From Agelaius tricolor (Eukaryota; Chordata; Aves; Passeriformes; Icteridae), in contig JALJCS010000028.1 in assembly GCA_023055355.1 (NCBI GenBank), forward strand, positions 5,580,418 to 5,644,417: a stretch of DNA of 64,000 nucleotides, in the 5' to 3' direction. The notes below the pieces were generated by a model. The model was not told the origin of the DNA. It did no database searches and worked only from the letters and a program-made list of their open reading frames with translations. Position 1 is the first letter of the stretch. Every line of letters starts with the position of its first letter. Shown here one piece after another: positions 37,608 to 48,300 of this stretch. Made by a program: the position numbers and the translations under genes.

Positions 37608-37732
37608 GGTGGGGTGGTCCCGCACTGCGCGGGCGGCTCTTAACGGGGCGGCGGCGGCGGGCGGGGCCTCACACCGGGCGAGGCGGGGCCGGCCGAGGGG
37701 CGGCCCCGGGAGGCGGAGGAGGCTCGGCGGTC
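37608..37732. promoter_or_regulatory. Bidirectional promoter between TAS1R1 (-) and NOL9 (+)
   Basis: The two start codons (37607 on minus, 37733 on plus) are separated by 125 bp of very CpG-rich sequence, so both 5' UTRs and the promoter share or overlap this segment. A housekeeping nucleolar gene and a taste receptor that should be tissue-restricted appear to use one CpG island. Confidence 0.65.
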
Positions 37733-40700
37733 ATGCCCGCGCGGCGCAGCCGCCCCCGCCGGGCTTCGGCCCGTGCCCTGGCCCGCGCGAGCCGGGCGGA
37801 GGCGGCCTGGCGGGAGTTCGCCACCTCCTTCACTCGCATCGGGATGGTGCCGCAGGCTGAGCCGGGGCTGGTGGCCGTGGAGGCGGCGGAGGGCACGGCC
37901 GTGCTGCTGCTGGAGCCGCGGCAGGTGAGCAGCGCCCACAGCGCGCCGGGCGCGCCGCGCCCCGCACCGCCTGACCGCCCGCTCTGTCCTGCAGGCGCTG
38001 ACCTTCACCGGCAAGTGCCGCCTGCGCTGCCTCTATGGGGCCGTCCGCCTGCTGGGCTTCGCCGTGGCCTCTCACCACCCGGGACTGCCGGTCTTCTCGC
38101 CGGCCACGCACTGCGCGCTCAGCCTGGAGGCGCTGCCCGGCGCCCGCCCGCCCGCCGCCGCCCTCCGCCAGCTGCGCGCCGCCGCCCGCGCCGCCATGCG
38201 CTCGCACCGTGTCCGCCGCCGTGAGTGCGGGACGGGAGCGGGGCGCGGGCGGGCGCCATTTCACGGGCGGTGCGGGGAGCGGCCATTTTGTGCGCGGGGC
38301 GCTGCGCGGCGGGTGGGTGCCATTTCGCGGGCGGGCGCGGGGCTGAGGGTGATGATGGCGGCACTCGGCTCTTTCAGCGGCGCGGGTGAAGCTGATGGCA
38401 CGGTTCTCTCCCGACTGCGCCGTGGTGCTGCTGGAGCACCTGGACACGCCGGTGACGCGGTTCCTGCTGAGCCACCCGCCGCTGTCGCGGTTTTTCGAGC
38501 CCCAGGTGAGGCGGCGTGGTCGGTGCGTGCTGCGCCCTGTGCCGTCCCCGCACCGCCCGTGCAGAGCCGGCGGCGGCCGCCCCTGTCAGCGCCAGGCCGT
38601 GGCCTCACGCAGCCCGTGCTGAGTGCTCACCCTCTCGCCTAGAAAAAGGAGGAGTCAAACTTCACTCCAGAGCACGCGGTCCTGGCGTCCGTGGGCATCG
38701 TGAAGTGCAGCCCCGACTGCGGGCTGCAGGTGTCGGAGAGCATGTGCCTGGCGCTGGAGGAGCTGATCCAGGCTTGCTGTGGTGAGTGCAGGCATTTGGC
38801 CATGTTGCGGCTTTGGTAGCCTGAAAAAGAGAAAATTCATGAGGCTTTTCGTGAGTTAAAGTTGAGAGAGTGCCCTGACCAAAGTATGTATGCTGAAGTA
38901 ATGAAGTTAGGAAGGAGTATTCAACTGACCATTTGTATCTGTGAAGAGCAGGGAGGAGGGATTGAATCAGCACATGCTGATTGAGGGTCGAATTTTTCTT
39001 TATGAAGAATGAGCATCTAGAACTTAGGTATTGCCTAGGGTGGGTCAGTGATGCCAGCATCAGTGCGGTTCACACTCTGCTTTTCTTCCTAGCGGAAGAT
39101 GAAGGTGTTCCTGTGGTGCTTGTGTGTGGCCCAAAAAACACAGGGAAATCAACATTCAACAGATATCTAATTAACCTGTTACTGAACCGGTGAGTCTTCC
39201 ATGTTCTGCAAGCCTTTAAGTGCTACATGAGGTTTAGGAGAAGGAAAAAAATAAAAACAAATGTTTGACAGATCTCTCAGAAGAGCCATCAGAACTTATA
39301 GGTGCATAGGTTTTAAACACAAACAATAATTCAGAAAAACAGATACTCTTGTCTTGAGTGATTTCAGGAAATTGCCTCCTGAACATTTCTATTGAAATAC
39401 TGTTAAATTGCTGCCTTGGGAATGTATGAGCACATTGGGCACCAAGCAGTTTAGGTTCAGTAGGAGAGTTATAATGCTTAGAAATGCACCATGAGTGTGG
39501 TTGAGGGAAGGAGAGATTCACAAATTTTAGCTTTGCAACCTGGAACAAAATCTCATTGCTCTTCTGATGTGTTCAGGTTGTGCAGTTCTTTTGGGGGATG
39601 CTAACACCCAGTCTCTCTCCCTGCAGCCTCCCTGTGGTGGAGTACATGGAGTGCGACATTGGCCAGACAGAATTCACTCCGCCTGGGTGCGTGTCCCTGA
39701 GCAGCGTCACGGAGCCTGTTCTGGGTATGTGTTCTGCTCCTTCTGTGGTTACAGAGATCTGTTCCGTTTCTGAAATGAACAGGATGTTCTGGGCAGAGAC
39801 TCTGCTTCAGGGGAAGCTGCTGCCACAGCTGTCGGAGTTTCCTGGGGAGAATAAACCAAGTTTTGTTGTAGGGACATTTAAGCTCCCTGAGTAACATGGA
39901 GGTGTTCTTCTGCTTTAAAGAAGCACAATGTTGTAGAGGTGGTAGTACATGCTAAGGTGTATCAAAGGGGATGTTCTGCCTTTCAGATGCGAAAGGTCTC
40001 CTTGGAAAAATCTGTATCAATAGATAAAACTTGAGAAATCCAAAGTGGATCTGTGATGAGTGGAAAAAACAGAATCCAAGAAACTGCTGGAGTTTGTAGT
40101 CTTGCAGATTTGGATTACTGTCTAAAAGGATGTTGTCAGGCTGGTTTACTGTTTAACCAGTTTGTCATACGCTGTTCTTTAAAGATTTGCAAGTGTGTAA
40201 GCAGTGATTTCAAACAAAAAACCACACCCAGTATTAACCCGAAACAAACAAAACTCCCAGCCTGCAAGTGACAGACCAGTTTCCCCTACTTGCAGGCTGT
40301 GCAAGGACAACTGGCATGTGGGAGGATCATGGGTTATTTCAGGAGAGAAGGCGTGTGGGTGTTCAGGGACAGGAATGTTTTGGGTTGACCTGGGGAAGGC
40401 ACTGGATGTTCGGTGCTCTCTTTGCCAGGTCCTCCCTTCACTCACCAGCAGATGCCCAGTAAGATGGTGTATTATGGCCAGACCAGCTGTGAGCAGGACA
40501 CAGAGAGGTACCTTGATGTTGTGAAATACGTGTTCAGCTACTACAAGAAGGAAGTGCCTCTAATCATCAACACCATGGGCTGGGTGAAAGGTAAATGGGG
40601 TCAATCTGCTCTGGAGAGGTGTGGGAGGGAGGTAGCGGTGGCACAGCAGCACCACGTGGAACAACAATTCACAGCACGTCCACCCTGAGCTAACACTGCT

Positions 40701-42751
40701 GTGCCGCCTGTCACAGTAGTAGCAGCAGTTGTGTGTTTGCTGTGCTCCTGAAGGTGAAGGGCTGCTGCTCCTCATTGATATCATCCGGCTGTTGTCACCC
40801 AGCCACATCGTTCAGATGGACATGTGTGACTGGAAGGTCATGCCCCCGCTGACATCTGAGCACATCCACTTCAGCGCCGGGCTGCACACCAAGGGCAAGC
40901 AGCAATCCAAGTGCAAGCAGCTGGGAGTGGGCAGCACGGAGAGCTGGAAGTGCCCTGAAGGGGAGGACGTGTCAGCTCCACAGCACAAGCTGCTCTATGT
41001 CCACCCAGAGTTCCCTCGGGCAGGGGTGGCAGGTGAAGTGTAAGTAGGATGTTGAGTGCTCTGTGAGGTCTGAACAGAAGAGCCATATGTTGTCCTTGAC
41101 ATGGGGCTGTTCTTTCAGGCGAGTGCACAGCAGCATCCTGCGTGACATGTCCATCCTGGGATACCTGGGGCATCTGCAGAGCCCAGACATTGGGGCAGTG
41201 CTCCCTCTGCACAGCCTGGTGCCATATCAGGTAAAGGAGCTGTTTGCCTTGGGGAATGTGCACAGCACCCAACTTGAAGTGATGGGCAATTCTGTTCCTA
41301 CTGCATATGTTTCTCAGAAGAGGGACAAATGCTCTAATCTGCAGAGTGACTGTATTCAGGGTGTCTGGAAGCCAGGCTTCTGTCAAGTTGCTGGTGTGGC
41401 ATGTGTGTGCTGCGTGTCCTGCATGTGCAGGTGTTGGTGCAGAAGCTGCTCTGTGTGCCCTGCCATAGTGCCTGTGTGTAGGTGTGGTGTGGGAGTGTGC
41501 AGGGTCTTATCTCTGAACTCCAACTCAATCCATGTGGAGCTGATGAGCACTTTTCTCTCTTCCCTTTCCCCGTCAGGTACCTTTCAATGCTGTTGCACTC
41601 AGGGTTATTCACACAGATGTTGCTCCCAGCAACATCATGTACGCGGTGAACGCCAGCTGGGTCGGGCTCTGCTGCATTCCCGAGGAAGTCCGGTGCCAGA
41701 GCGAAGGGCCAGTCCTGCTGACACAGACACCAATCTGTGACTGCCTGGGCTTTGGTGAGCACACCTGGAGCTCTGCTCTCACCTGCTGTGTTTAGGCAGA
41801 CGGATTGCATAGTGATGGAGTTACCTACTCTGGGGAAGTGGGATGAGTGGGGTGTATTCTCTGCTGTTAGAGACTGTATTGCAGTCTTTGGACTTTGGTT
41901 AACAGGTGGGAAGAGCTGTGGGGAATGTCCTTGAACGGCGCCACTCGGAGCTTCTCTCAGAACTCCACAGTGACTCACTTTCCAGTTCACGTTCTCAAAA
42001 GCATGTTCCATGTAGCTTTAGCAAAATTCCAATAGTTGTCTCAGTTTCCTTGTGACTTAATTTAATGTTCCAGTTTGGACTTTGGTGTTCAGTCATGTGT
42101 AGGGATGTGATAGTGAGTAGGGATACCTAGTGACTGAGCTTTGCATGTGGGGTTTTTTTTGGTTTTTTTTTTAGGAATTGTCCGAGGAGTTGATATGGAG
42201 AAGAAGCTTTACCACATCCTGACACCAGTGCCTCCAGCGAATCTGAGACTAGTGAATTGCCTGCTCCTTGGGAACATCGCCATCCCTAACTGTGTGCTTG
42301 TGGGCCAGGTAGGAGCTCACAGGAGGGGTGGGATTTGACTGAGCTGCAGCTGGCTGGCAGGTTTTCCATTTTCTTATTCCTGCGGCTGATGCGTGCTGGG
42401 AGATGCCTGGGCATCAGCAGATGGTTATCTCTCTGTGAAATTGTCCTTAAGCACAGAAACCTTGGGAGAGCAGAGTGTTATGCTCATGTTTCAGATGCCA
42501 AAGTGGGGTTTGGTGATTGCTGAGTCCTTCCCACTCAGCTCTATCAGCCTGGGGAGGGATGTGTCTCCCCCTCTGCTGAAGGTGCAAGTTCTTAAAGTTG
42601 TTTCTGGTTTAATTTTTCCATTTTGCAGCAAGGAATTGAGGGAGAGATTCCCTACGTCACATCCGATTACAACTACAGTATCATGGGCTCAGGGAAACTG
42701 AGGAAGAAGAAGCAGCATTTGAAGAGAAGATTTGAGTGTGATTATCCTTGA
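37733..42751 (+). CDS. NOL9: Polynucleotide 5'-hydroxyl-kinase NOL9
   Basis: NOL9 is the nucleolar kinase that phosphorylates 5' ends during ITS2 removal, needed for 5.8S and 28S rRNA maturation. Exons: 37733-37924, 37995-38220, 38378-38505, 38643-38781, 39093-39189, 39627-39724, 40429-40590, 40754-41039, 41119-41230, 41577-41754, 42175-42308 and 42629-42751, giving 624 residues. The Walker A P-loop GPKNTGKST is at residues 241-249, after VPVVLVC. VEYMECDIGQTEFTPPGCVSL matches the Grc3/NOL9 kinase core, and GLLLLIDIIRLLSPSHIVQ, YLGHLQ and the basic C-terminus (GSGKLRKKKKQHLKRRFE) match the family. Human NOL9 is 702 residues; the difference is mainly a shorter N-terminus, where only a brief Arg-rich stretch (MPARRSRPRRASARALARA) precedes the conserved part. 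The ATG at 37733 is the first in frame after the TAS1R1 side of the island. Confidence 0.96.
38221..38377 (+). promoter_or_regulatory. NOL9: Cluster of YY1-like GCCAT motifs in NOL9 intron 2
   Basis: This 157-bp intron holds GCCATTT at 38255-38261, GCCATTTT at 38282-38289, GCCATTTC at 38319-38325 and the reverse form ATGGCGGC at 38355-38362, spaced roughly 27-37 bp apart in GCGGGCG-rich repeats. These fit the published YY1 core (GCCATNTT / ATGGCGGC) to differing degrees. Such clusters just downstream of a CpG promoter suggest a downstream regulatory element. No binding is shown by sequence alone. Confidence 0.45.
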
Positions 42752-42892
42752 ATCCTCAGGGTGCTCAGCCAGGGTTTGTTCATGTGGGACCTCAGATGGT
42801 TGCAGGAACCCTGGGTGCTGCAGAGGCCATGCTACAGCGGGGCCAGTTTTGATAATGTTTTGTATGTTCAGTTTGTATTTTTGGTGTTTTGT

Positions 42893-42898
42893 AATAAA
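42893..42898 (+). terminator. NOL9: NOL9 poly(A) signal AATAAA
   Basis: A canonical AATAAA about 140 bp after the stop codon, in a T-rich context (GTTTTGTAATAAATATC) and followed by a GT-rich stretch. It defines a short 3' UTR of about 165 bp. Confidence 0.85.
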
Positions 42899-42919
42899 TA
42901 TCTATGGTAAACACTGGGT

Positions 42920-45150
42920 TGGTTTGGATCTTTTCCTAGGCTGAGGCTCACGCAGCCAGGAGCAGCTGCCAGTGATCCACAGTGCCCTGAGCAGAACTTC
43001 ACTGTCCCCTGGGTCTGGGGAAGGGCCCATGCTGGGGTTCTGGCACTGTGGCTCACCCATGGCTCTGGGTGTCCTGCTGGTCAAGGAGAGGGGAGGGAAG
43101 GAGCACCACAGGGAATCCCTGTCCCCTGAGTGACAAAGATGGAGCTGCTCAGTGCTGCACTGTCACAGCCCACCCTGTGTACACTGCCACTGCTGCCCTG
43201 TGCTGTCCCAGCTGCATGTCTGGTGCTGCAGGGAGAGCTCAGTGTCCTGAGCACAGGCTGGGAGCAGCTTGGGCTGGCTTTGATGTGTCCCCAGCTCTAA
43301 GGGACTTGTGCTATGGATAGAGGCTGTAGTGGGATGGGATTGGGGTGGAAATTGTCACCCAAGTGCTACATGGAGCACTGGGTTACGTGGCCTTACCTGA
43401 CCCCACCTGCTCTGCCCCACTGGGACATGGGAGGATGTTTATTTATTTTTCTTCCCAGCCCTTTGTCAATTAGCAATTTGCTGCCAAGGGAAGCTGGGGG
43501 TGCTGGGAGTCACACAGGGCTGAGTGAGTGCCTCGGGTCAAGTTGAGGACATTTTTGGAAAAAACTATTCTTTATGGGTAATACCAGCATGCTGGGCTCT
43601 TCCCAGATCTGTGACTGCAAAAGTAACATGGCTTCTAACAGCAGCTCCTGCAAAATGAGGCATGGCTCTGCCTCAGCCCAGCCTGGGGAATAGCCCAGCC
43701 CTGGAGCGTGCAGCCCCCTGAGCCCAGCGCCCATTCAAATCCCCTGGGCCAGGTCTGTGGAGGAAGGAGGGAGGCAGAGGAAGGAGGAATGTGGTGCACT
43801 TGGGGCCAGAACTTTTTGGCTGGTGGCTGCTGTGGGTGTGAGTAATCTGCAAAACTGCTTTTATCTGGTTTGGGAAGAGATTTCCTAGAACTCCAGGAGT
43901 GAGCAGCTGTAAACAAACAAACAAACTGGGATGAGAGGTGAGGAGGGGACAGAGCTGGAGAAGAGCTGCAAGGGCCTGGACAGTGTTGCAGCCTTGTAAA
44001 GAGTTAAACTTAATCCAAGCCTAATTATCCCCATATGGCTGGGTCTGGCAGCAAAGGGAGAAGTTGGCCAGCACTGTGGCCTGAACAGTGGCTAAAATAA
44101 ATAAAGGGGCCGTGGTGCAGCCAGGGGGAACATCCCAGGCAGGGTGAGATGGGAGTTCAAGCCGCGAGGGAGTGGGTGGAAAAAGCTTCAGGAAAGGTGA
44201 GATAGGCAAAGGATGCGGGAGAAATGCCCAGCACTAAAAGCACTGTGGCCAAGCATCCCCCTTGGTGTTGTCACCAGCGCCCAGCATCCACCTCAGCCTG
44301 CTGAGGGCAATGGATCCCAGGGTGGCTCTGTCCCTTGGAGCCAGGGGACATGTGAGTAACCTGTGTGCTGAGCTGCAAGTTTGGTTTGGGGCATTTCATG
44401 GGGGGAGGTGGTACAAGATGCCGGTGCCTGCTGGGGCCCAGAGATGGATGCTGCATCCTTGGGAAAGGGGAACCTCACTGGCTTCTGGTGCTCCCTGAGG
44501 GGAAGAGGGAGAACAGGGAGGCTGGGGGTTTTGGAGCATAAACCTTGGTGAGGCATTCCACCTACAAGAACACTGTTCCATGATCAATGGGAAATCTATG
44601 ACAGCACTTAAAATATTAAGGATGCACTAAATCAAGCAGGAATAATTTTGCAATACGTTGGCATCTGTTACCTTTGCAGCAGCGATTTATCATGGAACTT
44701 CTGGCAAAAGGTGCCTGGAAGCAACAAAACTCTGAGAAGCACCTGGTGCCTCTGGGAGGAGGTGCTGTGATGAATTTAGAGGCTGGGATGGTCTTGGCCT
44801 GGCAGTTTTGCGTGGGGCAGGATGAAGGTGCCATCTTTTGTTGTCTTTGTAGGGTTTAAGCCCTATCTGGCGCTTTCTTGGATTAGCAGGAGGAAAATCC
44901 CCCTGAATATCGGTTTTCCCTATGCAGGCTGGGGGCCCCCGTGTGCCCACGGCTGCAGGGATACAACCGGAGCTCGGGGCGGCGCATTCCTGCCCCCTCA
45001 AAAGCCAGCCGGACGGCAGAGCCGCCAAACAGCCCCCTTCTTAATGCTGATTCTTTCCATCACAAGCACGTCTTGTCTCCGTGGCCGAATGTCTTCCATA
45101 GACGGTGGAAAGTGAAATTTGTGCAATGTCTGTAGGAGGCTGAAGAAAGG
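42920..45150. other. Interval between NOL9 and PLEKHG5
   Basis: About 2.2 kb with no recognisable exon, RNA gene or transposon. It is moderately GC-rich, with short A-rich and AAAC-type simple repeats (near 43912-43927). PLEKHG5 upstream regulatory sequence probably lies here, but nothing specific can be pointed to. Confidence 0.5.
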
Positions 45151-45357
45151 CCCTTTGTGCGCCCCCCGCGCGGGCGCTGGGCAGCCTCCAGCAGCACCCT
45201 CGGCCGCCCCGCGGCTCCCGCCGGCGGCGTCAATGCACCGCTTGTCCAGAGACCGGGACCCACTCTTAAAGCCAGAGCTGGTCTCCCTCCGTTAGTCCCA
45301 CCGGTGGCCCCGTCGGGGCGGGCACGGCTGCGGGGGGACCCCGGCCGCAAGCCCAGG
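45151..45357 (+). promoter_or_regulatory. PLEKHG5: PLEKHG5 5' UTR and promoter region (inferred)
   Basis: A CpG-rich block directly upstream of the first PLEKHG5 coding exon. The frame is open through it, and the ATG at 45358 is the first that yields a sensible exon ending at a good donor. A CTCTTAAAGCC stretch near 45265 is only weakly TATA-like. No transcription start is visible. Confidence 0.4.
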
Positions 45358-48300
45358 ATGTTTCTGTACTGGAGGAAGCGGGGTGCCTACGAGCTGGAGG
45401 CTTTGCCGCCCGGCCTGGCGGGGCTGGAGTACGGGGCAGTGGAGCGCTTCTCCTGGAGCTCCAGCCTGGATGTCAGCGAGGAGCTCGGGGGTAGGTGGCT
45501 GGGGGGCTTTGGGCAACCGGCAGGCTGTGGCTGAGCGCGGCCGCCCAAAGCCTCCAGCCCTGGTAACGAGGGTGAGGGGTTGGGAGAAGCTGCTGGTGCC
45601 GCCGGGATGCCGTGGGAATGCTGCAGGTGCAGCTGGGGAGCGCTCAGCAAACCGGCCCGTGCCGCTCCCCCCGGCCCAGGCGGGCCTTTGAAGCAGCCGG
45701 CTGCCGCTGCCGTGCGCTCTGCAGCAAGGACGATCCGGTTTCAAAACTCGTTTGCCGTCACCGGGAGCGCCGGCTGTGATGGCATAGCCGGCAGCAGGAG
45801 ACGGAGGAGGTGACCGGGCGGGGAGGAGAGGAGCTGATGGGGACAGGATCTCTCCTGCAGCCCTCGAAGTGTCTGGTGGGGACCCGGACACGCTCCTGCC
45901 TCTGCCCCAAAGCGGGGCTCCCTGCTAGGAGCTCCCAGCCCGCGTGTGCCAGGCCCTGGTGCATGAGTGACCCGCGGGCAGGGTCGGCTTTTGGGAGCGG
46001 CCACGCGGCTCTGGCCGTGCTGCGGGGCTGATCCCTGGCACCGCCGGCCGCTTCGGCCAGCCTCTAGTTTTTGGTGAGTTTGGGAAACTTTCCCTTGGGT
46101 GCATGAAAGAATTTCTTATTTGTTTCCGTTATTATTCCCGATAGGTCAAGTGAAACGGCAGCGGCGGGGGGCGGGGGCCGGCCCAGCTCGGCGGGCGCTG
46201 CGGGGCGGCCGCGGGGACAGAGGCCTCATTGTGCTCCTGCCGCGGGGGCAGCGCCCGGCCCCGGCTCCCAACCCGGCTCCCAACCCGGCTCCCAACCCGG
46301 CTCCCAGCCCGGCTCCTAACCCGGCTCCCAGCCCTACTCCCGGAGGGCGATGAGCTGAGCCCTGCCCGGCTGCTCCTGCATCCAGCAGCGTCCATGGTGC
46401 CACAGCAGCCTCGGGATCGCCTCCCAAATGGGAGCTTGAGCAACCAGCACCATTCCGAGTTGCTTCCCCCTCTTCAGGCAGAAGCAGCATTTTTTTCAGT
46501 GCTGCCTCAAAAAGCAGACTGTTTTATCCCGCAGACTGTTTCTAACCCCGGCCTTGGCCGCAGTCTCGCTTGGGTCGGCGTGGATGCTGTTTTTGTTGGC
46601 AGGAAGGATGCGGGAGATGGAAGCGGTGCGGCGGGGAAGTCCCTGTGCCGCTGGGCTGGTGTAATAGCCGTGCCATTGTGGCAGAGCCGTGCCATTGTGG
46701 CAGAGCCGTGCCATCTGGCCTCTCCACATCCTCGGCAGCAGCTTCCCAACGGTGCATCCCTGCCTGCAGCGGGGCTGTCCAGCCAGAGGGTGTCTGTACT
46801 GCTCGTTTGCCGCTGCGAGCAGCCCGGAGTCTGTTATTTTTAAACGATTAGGTTCGACACATAACAAAAGCCTTCAAAATAGGATTTGTCCCTAAGGCCG
46901 ATTTAACTGTCAAAGCTTAAAGTGGCTCCTAAGCTCCGTTGGGGGCTGACAGCGGCAGATTTAGTGCTGCTGCTGCAGCCCCACGCTGTGCCAGCCCAAG
47001 GGGAGCTGGGGCAGGTCCGTGTCCTCATCCTGTACCCTGGGGTGCTGAGCAGGAGGTGCTGGATTCTGTCACCGTGGCATTACTGGCTCTAGGGGCTTCA
47101 TTCCCCTGGACGAGCTGTGGGGCGGGCTGAGCCCGACTGCTTTGCCGAGCTCTGAAACCCGGGATTCCTGGTGTGGGGGCCTCAGCACGGACCCGGAGGG
47201 GGCTCAGCACGGCTCCCAGGCACTGACCCTACTCTCTCCACAGCCGAGCCGTGCCCAGAAGAGGAGACAGTGCTGCACTGCCAGAATCCCGACTGCGCCG
47301 GAGAGAGGAGGGCGGCCAAGGTGGGTCCTGCGGGGTGGGGACAGCCGCTGCCCGGGTCTTGGGGGTGAGAAGGGGCAGCGGACAGCTCTGCCCGACCCGC
47401 CGCTCCCTGAAGGGCCCCTGCCCTGGTCGGCAGCCCCTGGCGTGCCGTGCCGGGCGCGCATTCCCTGCTGGTGTCCGGGTCCTGCTGGCATTTAACGGCA
47501 CAGCGGCTGTTTAACGCGTTTCCCCGAGCTGCTGTGATTCGGGCTAATCCGCTCCAGCCCGTCTGTTCCCCTGCTCGCTAACGTGAAGCCAGGGCAGATT
47601 TAAGGTCCTTTCTCTCCCTCCGGCCGTGCAGAGCCGGGCCGGCCCCACGCCCTGGTTCGCAGCGAGTGCCCGGGTGCTGCAGCGCGGGGCCGCGGGCGGT
47701 GTCTCCGGCGCAGCAGGCAGGACAGCACCGGGGGTGTGCCGGTGCTGTGTTTGCACGGCGGGCTGGCAGGCCCGGTGCTGCTGGGGCACACGTGGCACTG
47801 GGCTGCAGCTGCCCAGGAGCGCAGCTGGGACTGCCGGGAGCGACTGAGGCCACCCCGCCGCTGTCACCCGACCCCTGATGGTGCCTGGCAGGTAGCGGGG
47901 GGTGGGCAGGGGGAGCTGGCCGGGCTGGGGGCTCATCCTGCCGTGTCACGGTGCAGGATCCTGATCCCCCTCGCTTTGTGAGGCGCCTGCTGAGGGACGT
48001 GTGCTGGGGCTCGGATCAGGAGCTGATCCCGGGGTGGGCAGAGGGGTTTGGCCATCCCGCCTGGCCCCTCCTGTGGGGCTGAGTCCAGGGATGAGCTGCT
48101 GGCACAGGGGGATGAGGAGCCCCGCATTCCTCTGGGGCGGCTGCCAGGCGTCCCAGGGGATCTCACTGAATGGGTGCCAGCTGCGGGCACTGCCTGCAGC
48201 CTGCGGCCATACTCCCACATGCAGGTGTCTCTGATGCTGTTCACAGGGGTCTTAGGATGAGGGAAGAGATGAGGATCTGACTCCGTGTTTCAGAAGGCTT

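Noticed and set aside
46099..46353. Possible extra PLEKHG5 exon with PAPN repeats
   Set aside because: The frame contains the 12-bp tandem repeat, there is no acceptor/donor pair in phase, and the flanking exons already join correctly.
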